NCBI GenBank assembly: GCA_003250275.1
Contig: QKGW01000239.1
Coordinates: 1 to 8,270, forward strand
Origin: Alphaproteobacteria bacterium
Lineage (GTDB): Bacteria; Pseudomonadota; Alphaproteobacteria; Rhodospirillales; Rhodospirillaceae
DNA: 8,270 nucleotides
Reading direction: 5' to 3'
Of the stretch, positions 1-5,825 are shown one piece after another. A program made the translations under genes and the position numbers. The notes below the pieces were generated by a model. The model was not told the origin of the DNA. It saw only the letters and a program-made list of their open reading frames with translations, and did no database searches. Position 1 is the stretch's first letter. Each line of letters begins with the position of its first letter.

Positions 1-741
1 GAGCGCGGCCTGGCACACCGGGTAATCGCACAGCACCGTTGGGCGGCCCGCGCCGAGGCGCGGCTCGACGCGGTCGAGCATCACCTTGAAGAACACGTCC
101 TCCCAGCGGTCGGAGGGCGAAACCGAAATGCCGACGCGGCGCGCCTCGGCGGCGAGCGGCGCGGGATCGGGATCGGGCGCGTCCTGGTCGGCCAACACCG
201 CCATCAGGTCGATCCCGGCGAAGCGGCGGAACGCCTCGGGCACCGAAATCCGCTCGGGCGGCGCGATCAGCGAGCAGCTCACGCCGCCGAACGCCACCGT
301 GTCCCGCCCGGAGGCCACTGCCGCGTCGGCAAGCAGCGCGGCGCAATCGTCCATCAGCGCGGCGTAGTCGGTCCCGGCGCGGTACCATTCGAGCATGGTG
401 AATTCGGGATGATGGGTCGGCGAGGTCTCGCCGTTGCGGAACACCCGCGCGAACTGATAAATGCGCGGCAGCCCGGCGACGAGCAGCTTCTTCATCGCGA
501 ACTCGGGCGAGGTGTGGAGATAGCGGTCGGCGCGGCTCGCGCCGAAGGCGTCCTCAAGCTCGGTGCGGAACACCCGGAGGTGCGGCTCCATCCCCGGACA
601 GACCTGGAGGATCGGGGTTTCGACCTCGGCGAACCCCCAGGCGGCGAAGCGCGCGCGCAACGCGGCGAGCAGCCGGGCGCGGCATTCGAGATTGGGCAGG
701 CGGGCGGCGAGACGCTCGGGATGCCACCAGTTTTTTGTCAT
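1..741 (-). CDS. epmA: EF-P beta-lysine ligase EpmA (PoxA/GenX), C-terminus cut off by the window edge
   Basis: The reverse strand is open from an ATG at 741-739 through 247 codons to base 1, with no stop. It encodes a class II lysyl-tRNA-synthetase-like catalytic core without the N-terminal anticodon-binding OB fold, which is the EpmA hallmark. Motif 1 lies around residues 38-45 (AEVETPIL). Motif 2 spans about 99-120 (RVFRNGE, then HHPEFTMLEWY). The stretch YLHTSPEFAMKKLLVAG at 74-90 closely matches E. coli PoxA. The final residues (RPTVLCDYPVCQAAL) correspond to the PTFVYHFPASQASL segment, so roughly 75 residues including motif 3 should lie to the left of the window. Known family role: ATP-dependent activation of (R)-beta-lysine and its transfer to a conserved lysine of EF-P in the cytoplasm. 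It is divergent from epmB-efp, which supports the call over a lysyl-tRNA synthetase. The ribosome binding site is weak. Confidence 0.95.
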   Translation of the reverse strand, partial: MTKNWWHPERLAARLPNLECRARLLAALRARFAAWGFAEVETPILQVCPGMEPHLRVFRTELEDAFGASRADRYLHTSPEFAMKKLLVAGLPRIYQFARVFRNGETSPTHHPEFTMLEWYRAGTDYAALMDDCAALLADAAVASGRDTVAFGGVSCSLIAPPERISVPEAFRRFAGIDLMAVLADQDAPDPDPAPLAAEARRVGISVSPSDRWEDVFFKVMLDRVEPRLGAGRPTVLCDYPVCQAAL

Positions 742-825
742 TTTCGTGTCCGTGCTCGGAAAACTGGCGTCGCTGCGCGACCTGGACTATGTATCGCGTT
801 TCTGCTCCTCATGTAAGGACGACCG
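742..825. promoter_or_regulatory. Divergent epmA / epmB-efp intergenic region
   Basis: This 84-base spacer must hold the 5' ends of both the leftward epmA and the rightward epmB. It is more AT-rich than its flanks at both ends. A clear Shine-Dalgarno, AAGGA at 815-819, sits six bases before the epmB ATG. I could not find a convincing -35/-10 pair on either strand. GACTAT at 785-790 is the best -10-like string on the plus strand, but it lacks a good partner. Control of both transcription units from here is inference. Confidence 0.4.
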
Positions 826-1809
826 ATGACGCCGCGCGACCTGCCGGAACTGATTTCGCCGCACCTGCGCGCGCTCGCCGAGCGTTCGGAGCCGGTGGCA
901 CGCCAGTTCGCGCCCGACGCGCGCGAGGCGGTGGCGACCCCCGACGACCGCGACGACCCGATCGGCGACGCCGCCCACAGCCCCTTGCCCGGCCTCGTGC
1001 ACCGCTACCCCGACCGCGTGCTGCTGCTGCCCACCCTCGGCTGCGCATCGCACTGCCGCTTCTGCTTCCGCCGCGACCGCGTCGGCGCCAAGGGGATGAG
1101 CGACGCGGAGATCGACGACGCGCTCGACTACGTCGCCGACCGCCCGGAAATCCGCGAGGTGATCCTCTCGGGCGGCGACCCGCTCACCGACCCGCGCCTG
1201 GAGACGCTGCTCGCCCGCCTCGACGCGATCGACGCGATCGACTGGGTGCGCATCCACACCCGCCTCGCGGTGCACGACCCGAAGCGCGCGATCCGCGTCG
1301 CCGCCACGCTCCCCGACGTGCGCCGCGCCGCGTTGTGGGTGGCGCTCCACGTCAACCACGCCGACGAACTCACCCCCGAGACCCGCGCCGCGATCCGCGC
1401 GTTCCAGGCCAAGGGCGCGTTCCTGGTCAGCCAGACGGTGCTGCTGAAGGGCGTGAACGACGACGCCGACACCCTCGCCGCGCTGTTCCGCGCGCTCGTC
1501 GGCGCGGGGGTCAAGCCCTACTACCTCCACCACCCCGACCGCGCCGCGGGCACCGAGCACTACCGCGTGCCGCTCGCCAAGGGCCGCGCCATCGCCGAGG
1601 CCCTGCGCGCGACGCTCTCGGGCATCGCCCAGCCGACCTACGTGCTCGACATCCCCGGCGGACACGGCAAGGTCTGGGCCACCGACGCCTTCGTCACCCC
1701 CTCCGCAAACGGCTGGATCGCCCGCGCAACCGACGGTTCGCACCACGCCTACCCGGCCGATCCGGAAACCGCGATGGTGACGGAGGTTGCCCCAGCGGAG
1801 ACAAAGTGA
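826..1809 (+). CDS. epmB: EF-P (S)-lysine 2,3-aminomutase EpmB (radical SAM, KamA/YjeK family)
   Basis: The 327-residue protein carries the radical-SAM cluster motif CxxxCxxC (C73, C77, C80), followed by R82, and the SAM-contact stretch SGGDPL at 115-120. Near the C-terminus LDIPGGHGK carries the probable PLP Schiff-base lysine, K282. D238 and D275 are 37 residues apart, and D275 is 7 before K282. This matches the spacing of D293, D330 and K337 in clostridial lysine 2,3-aminomutase, where the two Asp bind the substrate epsilon-amino group. Known role: isomerisation of (S)-alpha-lysine to (R)-beta-lysine for EF-P modification. A ribosome binding site (AAGGA, six-base spacing) supports this ATG. 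efp follows after 65 bases and epmA is divergent, so the EpmB role is favoured over catabolic KamA. The protein is shorter than clostridial KamA (about 416 residues), lacking N-terminal sequence and the C-terminal extension. Confidence 0.93.
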   Translation: MTPRDLPELISPHLRALAERSEPVARQFAPDAREAVATPDDRDDPIGDAAHSPLPGLVHRYPDRVLLLPTLGCASHCRFCFRRDRVGAKGMSDAEIDDALDYVADRPEIREVILSGGDPLTDPRLETLLARLDAIDAIDWVRIHTRLAVHDPKRAIRVAATLPDVRRAALWVALHVNHADELTPETRAAIRAFQAKGAFLVSQTVLLKGVNDDADTLAALFRALVGAGVKPYYLHHPDRAAGTEHYRVPLAKGRAIAEALRATLSGIAQPTYVLDIPGGHGKVWATDAFVTPSANGWIARATDGSHHAYPADPETAMVTEVAPAETK

Positions 1810-1827
1810 TAGCTTCCGCGCCGCCGA

Positions 1828-1844
1828 GGGCTCTCAAGAGTCCC
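1828..1844 (+). other. Small hairpin in the epmB-efp spacer
   Basis: GGGCTC at 1828-1833 can pair with GAG plus CCC at 1838-1844, around a TCAA loop, with one bulged T at 1841. No T run follows, so it is not a normal intrinsic terminator. It could be a leader structure or a weak attenuator ahead of efp, or chance in GC-rich sequence. Confidence 0.25.
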
Positions 1845-1874
1845 GCCCGTTCACGCAACCGATAGCGAACGCAC

Positions 1875-2441
1875 ATGAAAATCCAAGCCAACACGATCCG
1901 CCCCGGCATGGTCCTCGACCACAACGGCAAGCAGTGGTCGGTTCTCAAGATTCAGCTGATCCAGCCCGGCAAGGGCGGCGCCTTCATCCAGGTCGAAATG
2001 CGCGACCTGTCGAGCGGCAACAAGACCAACGAACGCTGGCGCACCGCCGACACCGTCGAGAAGCTGATGGTGGAAGAGCGCGACTGCCAGTACCTGTTCG
2101 CCGAGGGCGACCTCCTGACCTTCATGGACAAGGAAACCTACGACCAGTTCACCCTGCCGAAGGACGCCGTCGGCGACCCGGCCGCCTTCCTCCAGGACGG
2201 CATGGAAGTGCAGGTCGAATCGATCGAAGGCAAGCCGGTGGGTTGCACCCTGCCGCAGACCGTGATCATGGAAGTGGTCGAGGCCGACGCGGTGGTGAAG
2301 GGGCAGACCGCCTCCTCCTCGTTCAAGCCGGGCGTGCTCGAAAACGGCGTGCGCGTGCTGATCCCGCCGTTCGTCGCCGCCGGCGACCGCATCGTCGTCA
2401 ACACCGCCGATGCCACCTACGTCGAGCGGGCGAAGGGTTAA
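1875..2441 (+). CDS. efp: Translation elongation factor P
   Basis: The 188-residue protein has the usual EF-P length and three-domain layout: a KOW-like N-terminal domain (about 1-64), a central OB domain (about 65-128) and a C-terminal OB domain (about 130-188) ending in GDRIVVNTADATYVERAKG. The acceptor lysine sits in the tip loop PGKGGAF as K33 (codon 1971-1973), equivalent to K34 of E. coli EF-P. Known role: it binds stalled ribosomes between the P and E sites and speeds peptide-bond formation at consecutive prolines. With epmA and epmB adjacent, K33 is very likely beta-lysylated. The start is set by homology (MKIQANTIRPGMV). The upstream sequence has no good Shine-Dalgarno, which is odd for a well-expressed translation factor. 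Possibly cotranscribed with epmB across 65 bases. The substrate pressure may be local: the Pro-rich protein encoded at 3439-4611 contains runs such as TPPPG. Confidence 0.97.
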   Translation: MKIQANTIRPGMVLDHNGKQWSVLKIQLIQPGKGGAFIQVEMRDLSSGNKTNERWRTADTVEKLMVEERDCQYLFAEGDLLTFMDKETYDQFTLPKDAVGDPAAFLQDGMEVQVESIEGKPVGCTLPQTVIMEVVEADAVVKGQTASSSFKPGVLENGVRVLIPPFVAAGDRIVVNTADATYVERAKG

Positions 2442-2448
2442 TCCCTTC
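2432..2448 (+). other. Six-base-pair hairpin spanning the efp stop codon
   Basis: GAAGGG at 2432-2437 and CCCTTC at 2443-2448 are perfectly complementary around a five-base loop that contains most of the TAA stop. There is no adjacent T run. It may stabilise the efp mRNA 3' end or contribute weakly to termination before suhB; the function is unproven. Confidence 0.3.
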
Positions 2449-2504
2449 CCCGTCACCTGCTCTTTGCATCGTTTAGGATTTCCCTGAAAGGACGGCGAGC
2501 CAAG

Positions 2505-3308
2505 ATGGCTGCTTTGTCTCCGCTGCTGAACGTCATGATCTCCGCCTCGCGCAAGGCCGCGCGCGGCCTCGCCCGCGATTTCGGGGAAGTCGAGAACCTC
2601 CAGGTCTCGGTCAAGGGACCGAGCGACTTCGTCTCCACCGCCGACAAGAAGGCCGAGCGCACGCTCCAGCAGGAGCTCGCCAAGGCGCGCCCGCGCTTCG
2701 GCTTCCTGATGGAAGAAGGCGGCGAGATCGAGGGCGAGGACAGCAGCAACCGCTGGATCATCGACCCGCTCGACGGCACCACCAACTTCCTCCACGGCAT
2801 TCCGCACTTCGCGATCTCGATCGCGCTCGAGCGCGACGGCCAGATCGTCGCAGGCGTGATCCACAACCCGATCACCGACGAACTCTACTTCGCCGAGCGC
2901 GGCCAGGGCGCGTTCCTCATCGCGCCCTACACCGAGCACCGCCTGCGCGTTTCGGCGCGCGCGCAGCTCGATCTCGCGGTGGTCGAGACCGGCATTCCGC
3001 ACCGCGGCCGCGGCGATCACGAGCGCTTCCTCGGCCAGCTCGGCCGGGTGATGGGCAACGTCGCCGGGGTGCGCCGCATGGGTGCGGCGTCGCTCGACCT
3101 CGCCTACGTCGCCGCCGGCCGCGCCGACGCCTATTGGGAAGAGAACCTCTCGCCCTGGGATATCGCCGCCGGCGTGCTCCTGGTGCAGGAAGCGGGCGGC
3201 GTGGTGATGGCGACCGACGGCAGCGCCGACGCGATGGCGAAGTGCAATCCGCTCGCCACCAACCGCAAGCTCCAGGGGCCGATGCTGCGGCTTCTGCGCG
3301 GCGCCTGA
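2505..3308 (+). CDS. suhB: Inositol-1-monophosphatase family protein SuhB
   Basis: The 267-residue protein has the full inositol-monophosphatase signature. The metal-binding acidic pair is in LMEEGGE (E70, E71), followed by WIIDPLDGTTNF (D87, D90) and the C-terminal SPWDIAAG (D219). The family uses these to hold Mg2+ and hydrolyse inositol 1-phosphate or related sugar phosphates in the cytoplasm. In E. coli SuhB also acts in ribosomal RNA antitermination with Nus factors; whether this one does is unknown. The N-terminus (LLNVMISASRKAARGLA) aligns with E. coli SuhB from its start, supporting this ATG. The best ribosome binding site, AAAGGA at 2487-2492, lies 12 bases upstream, which is somewhat long. 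Efp ends 63 bases before it. I found no convincing promoter in that gap, so it may read on from efp or use a weak promoter. A more general sugar-phosphate phosphatase cannot be excluded. Confidence 0.93.
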   Translation: MAALSPLLNVMISASRKAARGLARDFGEVENLQVSVKGPSDFVSTADKKAERTLQQELAKARPRFGFLMEEGGEIEGEDSSNRWIIDPLDGTTNFLHGIPHFAISIALERDGQIVAGVIHNPITDELYFAERGQGAFLIAPYTEHRLRVSARAQLDLAVVETGIPHRGRGDHERFLGQLGRVMGNVAGVRRMGAASLDLAYVAAGRADAYWEENLSPWDIAAGVLLVQEAGGVVMATDGSADAMAKCNPLATNRKLQGPMLRLLRGA

Positions 3309-3323
3309 GCGGACCGTTCCGCA

Positions 3324-3379
3324 ACCGAATCCATGCGACGATCTCGCACTTTACGACCCCTACGCGGATTCGGTATGGT
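3324..3379 (+). promoter_or_regulatory. Possible promoter with a spanning inverted repeat, upstream of the OmpA-like gene
   Basis: A perfect nine-base inverted repeat, ACCGAATCC at 3324-3332 and GGATTCGGT at 3366-3374, is separated by 33 bases. A candidate sigma-70 promoter is TTTACG (3350-3355, 4/6 to TTGACA), then 18 bases, then TATGGT (3374-3379, 4/6 to TATAAT). The right arm of the repeat fills the spacer up to the -10 box, which would suit an operator, although the long arm separation also permits an mRNA structure. The promoter match is moderate and the regulator is unknown. Confidence 0.35.
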
Positions 3380-3394
3380 GTGGCAGCAACGGGA

Positions 3395-3431
3395 GGGCGT
3401 CAGGATGACGCCCCCTGCGCCTATCGGGGGG
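3395..3431 (+). promoter_or_regulatory. Leader hairpin and possible alternative structure over the ribosome binding site
   Basis: GGGCGTCA at 3395-3402 and TGACGCCC at 3406-3413 form a perfect eight-base-pair stem with a GGA loop. No T run follows, so it is not an ordinary terminator. The 3' arm runs into CCCCC at 3411-3415, which could instead pair with the G run at 3426-3431. That G run is the only purine-rich string correctly placed before the GTG start at 3439, so the two pairings compete. The inference is a translation-control leader; no known riboswitch is recognised. Confidence 0.35.
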
Positions 3432-3438
3432 TTGTAAC

Positions 3439-4611
3439 GTGACGCATCGGACGATCAGGAACTGCCTCGTCGGAACCACCCTGGTTCTGGCGGCGGGATT
3501 GCCTCTGCCCGCCTCCGCGTTGGTTCTGGTCGGCGGCGCCGGACCCGCCGTGACCGTGGATACCTCGGTCCTCGACGGCGCGTCCTCCCGGCGCTTCGAC
3601 GCCGTCCCCGACACCGGCCTGCTGATGCCGGGCGAACGCGGCCTTCCGGGCGAGCGCGTCCACCTGGTCCCGCCGGGTCAGACGTCCACCCGAAAGATCG
3701 TCCTCAAGCCGCCGGCAGGAATGCAGCCCGCCACCGGCAAGAAGCTGCTGCTGCCCGGCGCCGAGCGCATCGTGCTCACCCCGCCGCCCGGCGTCGCGCC
3801 GCGCCTGACGCCGCCGAAGCGCGCCGCCGCCCCGGCGAAGAAGGCCCCCTCCGCCGCCGAGATCGAGGCCGAGGTGAACGCCGAAACCGTCAAGCCCGCC
3901 GCGAAACCCGCGCCGATGGCGAAGCCGATGCCGATGCCCGCGCCGGTTCCGGCGGAGACCGCCAAGCCGCTCGCGCCGCTCGCGCCGCCCGCCCCCGCCG
4001 AAATCCCGGCGGAGCCGACGCCGATCGCACCCGCCGAACCTGCGATGACCGCTCCGGCCGCACCCGCGCCGAGCACGCCCGCCGCCATGCCGCCCGCCGC
4101 CGAAACCGCCGCGCCGCCCGCAATTCCCGCGGTGCCCGAGGTTCCCGCGCCGCCCGCGCTCGCCGAACCGGCGCCCGCCCCGGCGATGCCCGCACCTCCG
4201 GCGGCTCCGACCGAACTTACGCCGCCGCGCGTCGCCGCGGTCGCGCCCACCGCTCCCGCCGCCCCTGCCGTTCCGGCTCCGGCGCCCCAGGCGATGACGC
4301 CCACGGCCACCATCGCGCTCGCCTTCGAACCCGAAGACGCCCGTCTCTCCGACACGCACCGCGCGCTGCTGAAGAGCGTCGTCGCCCGCCTCTCCGAAGA
4401 CCCCGACGCCAGCGTGCAGCTCCTCGCCTACGCCCAGGGCGAGAACCGCAGCAAGGCGCGTCGTCTTTCCCTCTCGCGCGCCCTGGCGGTGCGCTCCTAT
4501 CTCTTGAGTCAAGACGTCCGCAATACGCGTATCGAAGTCCGCGCCCTTGGCGATCAGGTTCCCCCGGGAGGCAAGCCGGACCGGGTCGATGTGATCATCG
4601 AAAAACCCTGA
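3439..4611 (+). CDS. Secreted protein with long Pro/Ala linker and degenerate OmpA-like C-terminal domain
   Basis: The 390-residue protein begins with a signal peptide: basic residues, a hydrophobic core, then PASA with likely Sec cleavage after A27. It is therefore probably periplasmic. Residues 28-115 are a small unrecognised region, about 115-290 are almost entirely Pro, Ala and short charged spacers, and about 291-390 resemble an OmpA-like peptidoglycan-binding fold. The helix with LSLSRALAV (343-351) keeps the Arg (R347) that contacts diaminopimelate in OmpA, at the normal 15-residue spacing. The partner Asp of the usual GHTD is replaced by Ala (A332 in LAYA), so peptidoglycan binding may be weak or altered. 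The start is GTG at 3439; the frame is closed upstream by a stop at 3406-3408 with no ATG available. The MotA-like gene follows after about 50 bases, suggesting a shared operon and a role as an accessory to that machine. The specific function is unknown. Confidence 0.8.
   Translation: MTHRTIRNCLVGTTLVLAAGLPLPASALVLVGGAGPAVTVDTSVLDGASSRRFDAVPDTGLLMPGERGLPGERVHLVPPGQTSTRKIVLKPPAGMQPATGKKLLLPGAERIVLTPPPGVAPRLTPPKRAAAPAKKAPSAAEIEAEVNAETVKPAAKPAPMAKPMPMPAPVPAETAKPLAPLAPPAPAEIPAEPTPIAPAEPAMTAPAAPAPSTPAAMPPAAETAAPPAIPAVPEVPAPPALAEPAPAPAMPAPPAAPTELTPPRVAAVAPTAPAAPAVPAPAPQAMTPTATIALAFEPEDARLSDTHRALLKSVVARLSEDPDASVQLLAYAQGENRSKARRLSLSRALAVRSYLLSQDVRNTRIEVRALGDQVPPGGKPDRVDVIIEKP
3781..4308 (+). repeat. 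Low-complexity Pro/Ala-coding tract
   Basis: This tract of roughly 530 bases, inside the OmpA-like gene, is built from irregular short units coding for PAP, PAEP, APAP and similar strings. It is not a clean tandem array. The encoded segment should be an extended, flexible spacer of about 175 residues, a common way to cross the periplasm. The same tract makes the reverse strand look like a Gly/Arg-rich or Gly/Ala-rich open frame, which is an artefact. Confidence 0.7.
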
Positions 4612-4664
4612 CTTCCGGGAGACATCGGCGGCGGACGGTGGAACGCAACTGAGGAATCCCCGTG

Positions 4665-5825
4665 ATGCAGTCTCCGAGCCGATACCTTCGCCGCATGGTG
4701 ATGTTCCTGATCGCGGTGGCGGCCGCCGCGGCGTTGCTGTTCCCCGTGCTCAGCAACGCGTTCATGGCCAACCCGGCGCTCAACGGGCTGATCTGCGGCG
4801 TCGTCCTCATCGGCATTCTCTTCGCCTTCCGCCAGGTCCTCGCGCTCGGTCCGGAACTGCGCTGGGCCGACGGCTTCCGCACCAACAAGCCCGCGCTCTC
4901 GGACGGCGACGAGCCGCATCTCCTTGCCCCGGCGGCGCGGATGCTCGCCGACCGCCAGGAAAGCGGCAAGCGCTTCACCCTCTCCGCACAGGCGACCCGC
5001 TCGCTGCTCGACAGCCTCTCCGACCGCCTCGAGGAAAGCCGCGACATCTCGAAGTACTTCATCGGGCTGTCGATCTTTCTTGGCCTGCTCGGCACCTTCT
5101 GGGGGCTTTTGGACACCGTGCGCGCGATCGGCGGGGTAATCGCCGACCTCACCGTCACCGGTGCCGACTTCTCCACCGTGTTCGCGAACCTCAAGGCCGG
5201 CCTCCAGGCACCGCTCGCGGGCATGGGCACGGCGTTCTCGTCCTCGCTGCTCGGTCTCTCGGGCTCCTTGCTGCTCGGCTTCCTCGACCTCCAGCTCGGC
5301 CAGGCGCAGAACGACTTCTTCAACCAGGTCGAGGACTGGCTCGCCGGCCTCACCCGCCTCTCCTCGGGCGTCGGCCCGAGCGGCGACGGCGACGGCTCGG
5401 TGCCCGCCTACATCGGCGCGCTGCTCGAACAGACCGCCGAGAGCCTCACCGAACTCCAGCGCCTCACCAGCCGCGGCGACGAAAGCTCACTCGCGGCGAT
5501 GCGCGAGATCCGCGAACTCGCCCAGCGCCTCGACCTCCTCTCCGAGCACATGCACACCCAGCAGCAGGTGATGCTCAAACTCGCCGAGAACCAGTCGTCG
5601 CTGCTCTCGGGCATCCACGCCCTCGCCAAGGCCGACGGCGGCATCGACAACGACACCCGCGTCGCGCTCAAGGCGCTGCCGCGCGGCATCGAGAACGGCC
5701 TCGCCGCGGTGCTCGACGAAATGACCCGGGGCCGCTCCGAGCTCTCCCGCGACCTCCGCTCCGAAATCAAGGTGCTGGCGCGCACCATCGCCGCCACCGC
5801 CGAAGACGCGAGCCGCAAGTCATGA
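4665..5825 (+). CDS. MotA/TolQ/ExbB-type proton-channel subunit with long cytoplasmic tail
   Basis: The 386-residue protein has four predicted membrane helices at about 11-31, 41-60, 131-153 and 186-208. It shows the family hallmark LGLLGTFWGLL (139-149) in helix 3 and GMGTAFSSSLLGLSGSLLLG (186-205) in helix 4. The helix 2-3 loop (about 61-130) and the tail (209-386) should be cytoplasmic. The tail is rich in Leu, Glu, Gln and Arg and probably helical. Such subunits form a pentamer around a MotB/ExbD-type dimer and convert ion flow into movement; that subunit starts here with a four-base overlap. GAGGA at 4651-4655 is the ribosome binding site. It serves an ATG at 4665 (nine-base spacing) or a GTG at 4662 (six-base spacing), so the start may be one codon earlier. 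No flagellar, tol-pal or exb genes are nearby, so I give no symbol. A ZorA-like architecture is an alternative reading, but no Zorya effector genes are present. Confidence 0.87.
   Translation: MQSPSRYLRRMVMFLIAVAAAAALLFPVLSNAFMANPALNGLICGVVLIGILFAFRQVLALGPELRWADGFRTNKPALSDGDEPHLLAPAARMLADRQESGKRFTLSAQATRSLLDSLSDRLEESRDISKYFIGLSIFLGLLGTFWGLLDTVRAIGGVIADLTVTGADFSTVFANLKAGLQAPLAGMGTAFSSSLLGLSGSLLLGFLDLQLGQAQNDFFNQVEDWLAGLTRLSSGVGPSGDGDGSVPAYIGALLEQTAESLTELQRLTSRGDESSLAAMREIRELAQRLDLLSEHMHTQQQVMLKLAENQSSLLSGIHALAKADGGIDNDTRVALKALPRGIENGLAAVLDEMTRGRSELSRDLRSEIKVLARTIAATAEDASRKS

Noticed and set aside
735..1865. Plus-strand Arg/Pro-rich open frame overlapping epmB
   Set aside because: It is an off-frame reading of epmB, whose correct frame shows the radical-SAM and PLP motifs.
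1851..3020. Reverse-strand open frame of 389 codons spanning efp and suhB
   Set aside because: It lies opposite two well-supported genes and crosses their boundary. The protein is Val/Ala/Glu/Asp/Arg-rich with no family signature.
3395..3413. Intrinsic terminator after suhB
   Set aside because: The stem is perfect but is followed by CC and GC-rich sequence rather than a T run.
3421..4512. Long reverse-strand open frame coding for a Gly/Arg-rich protein
   Set aside because: It is antisense to the Pro/Ala tract of the OmpA-like gene, and its composition is a mirror of GC-rich codons. It has no recognisable domain.
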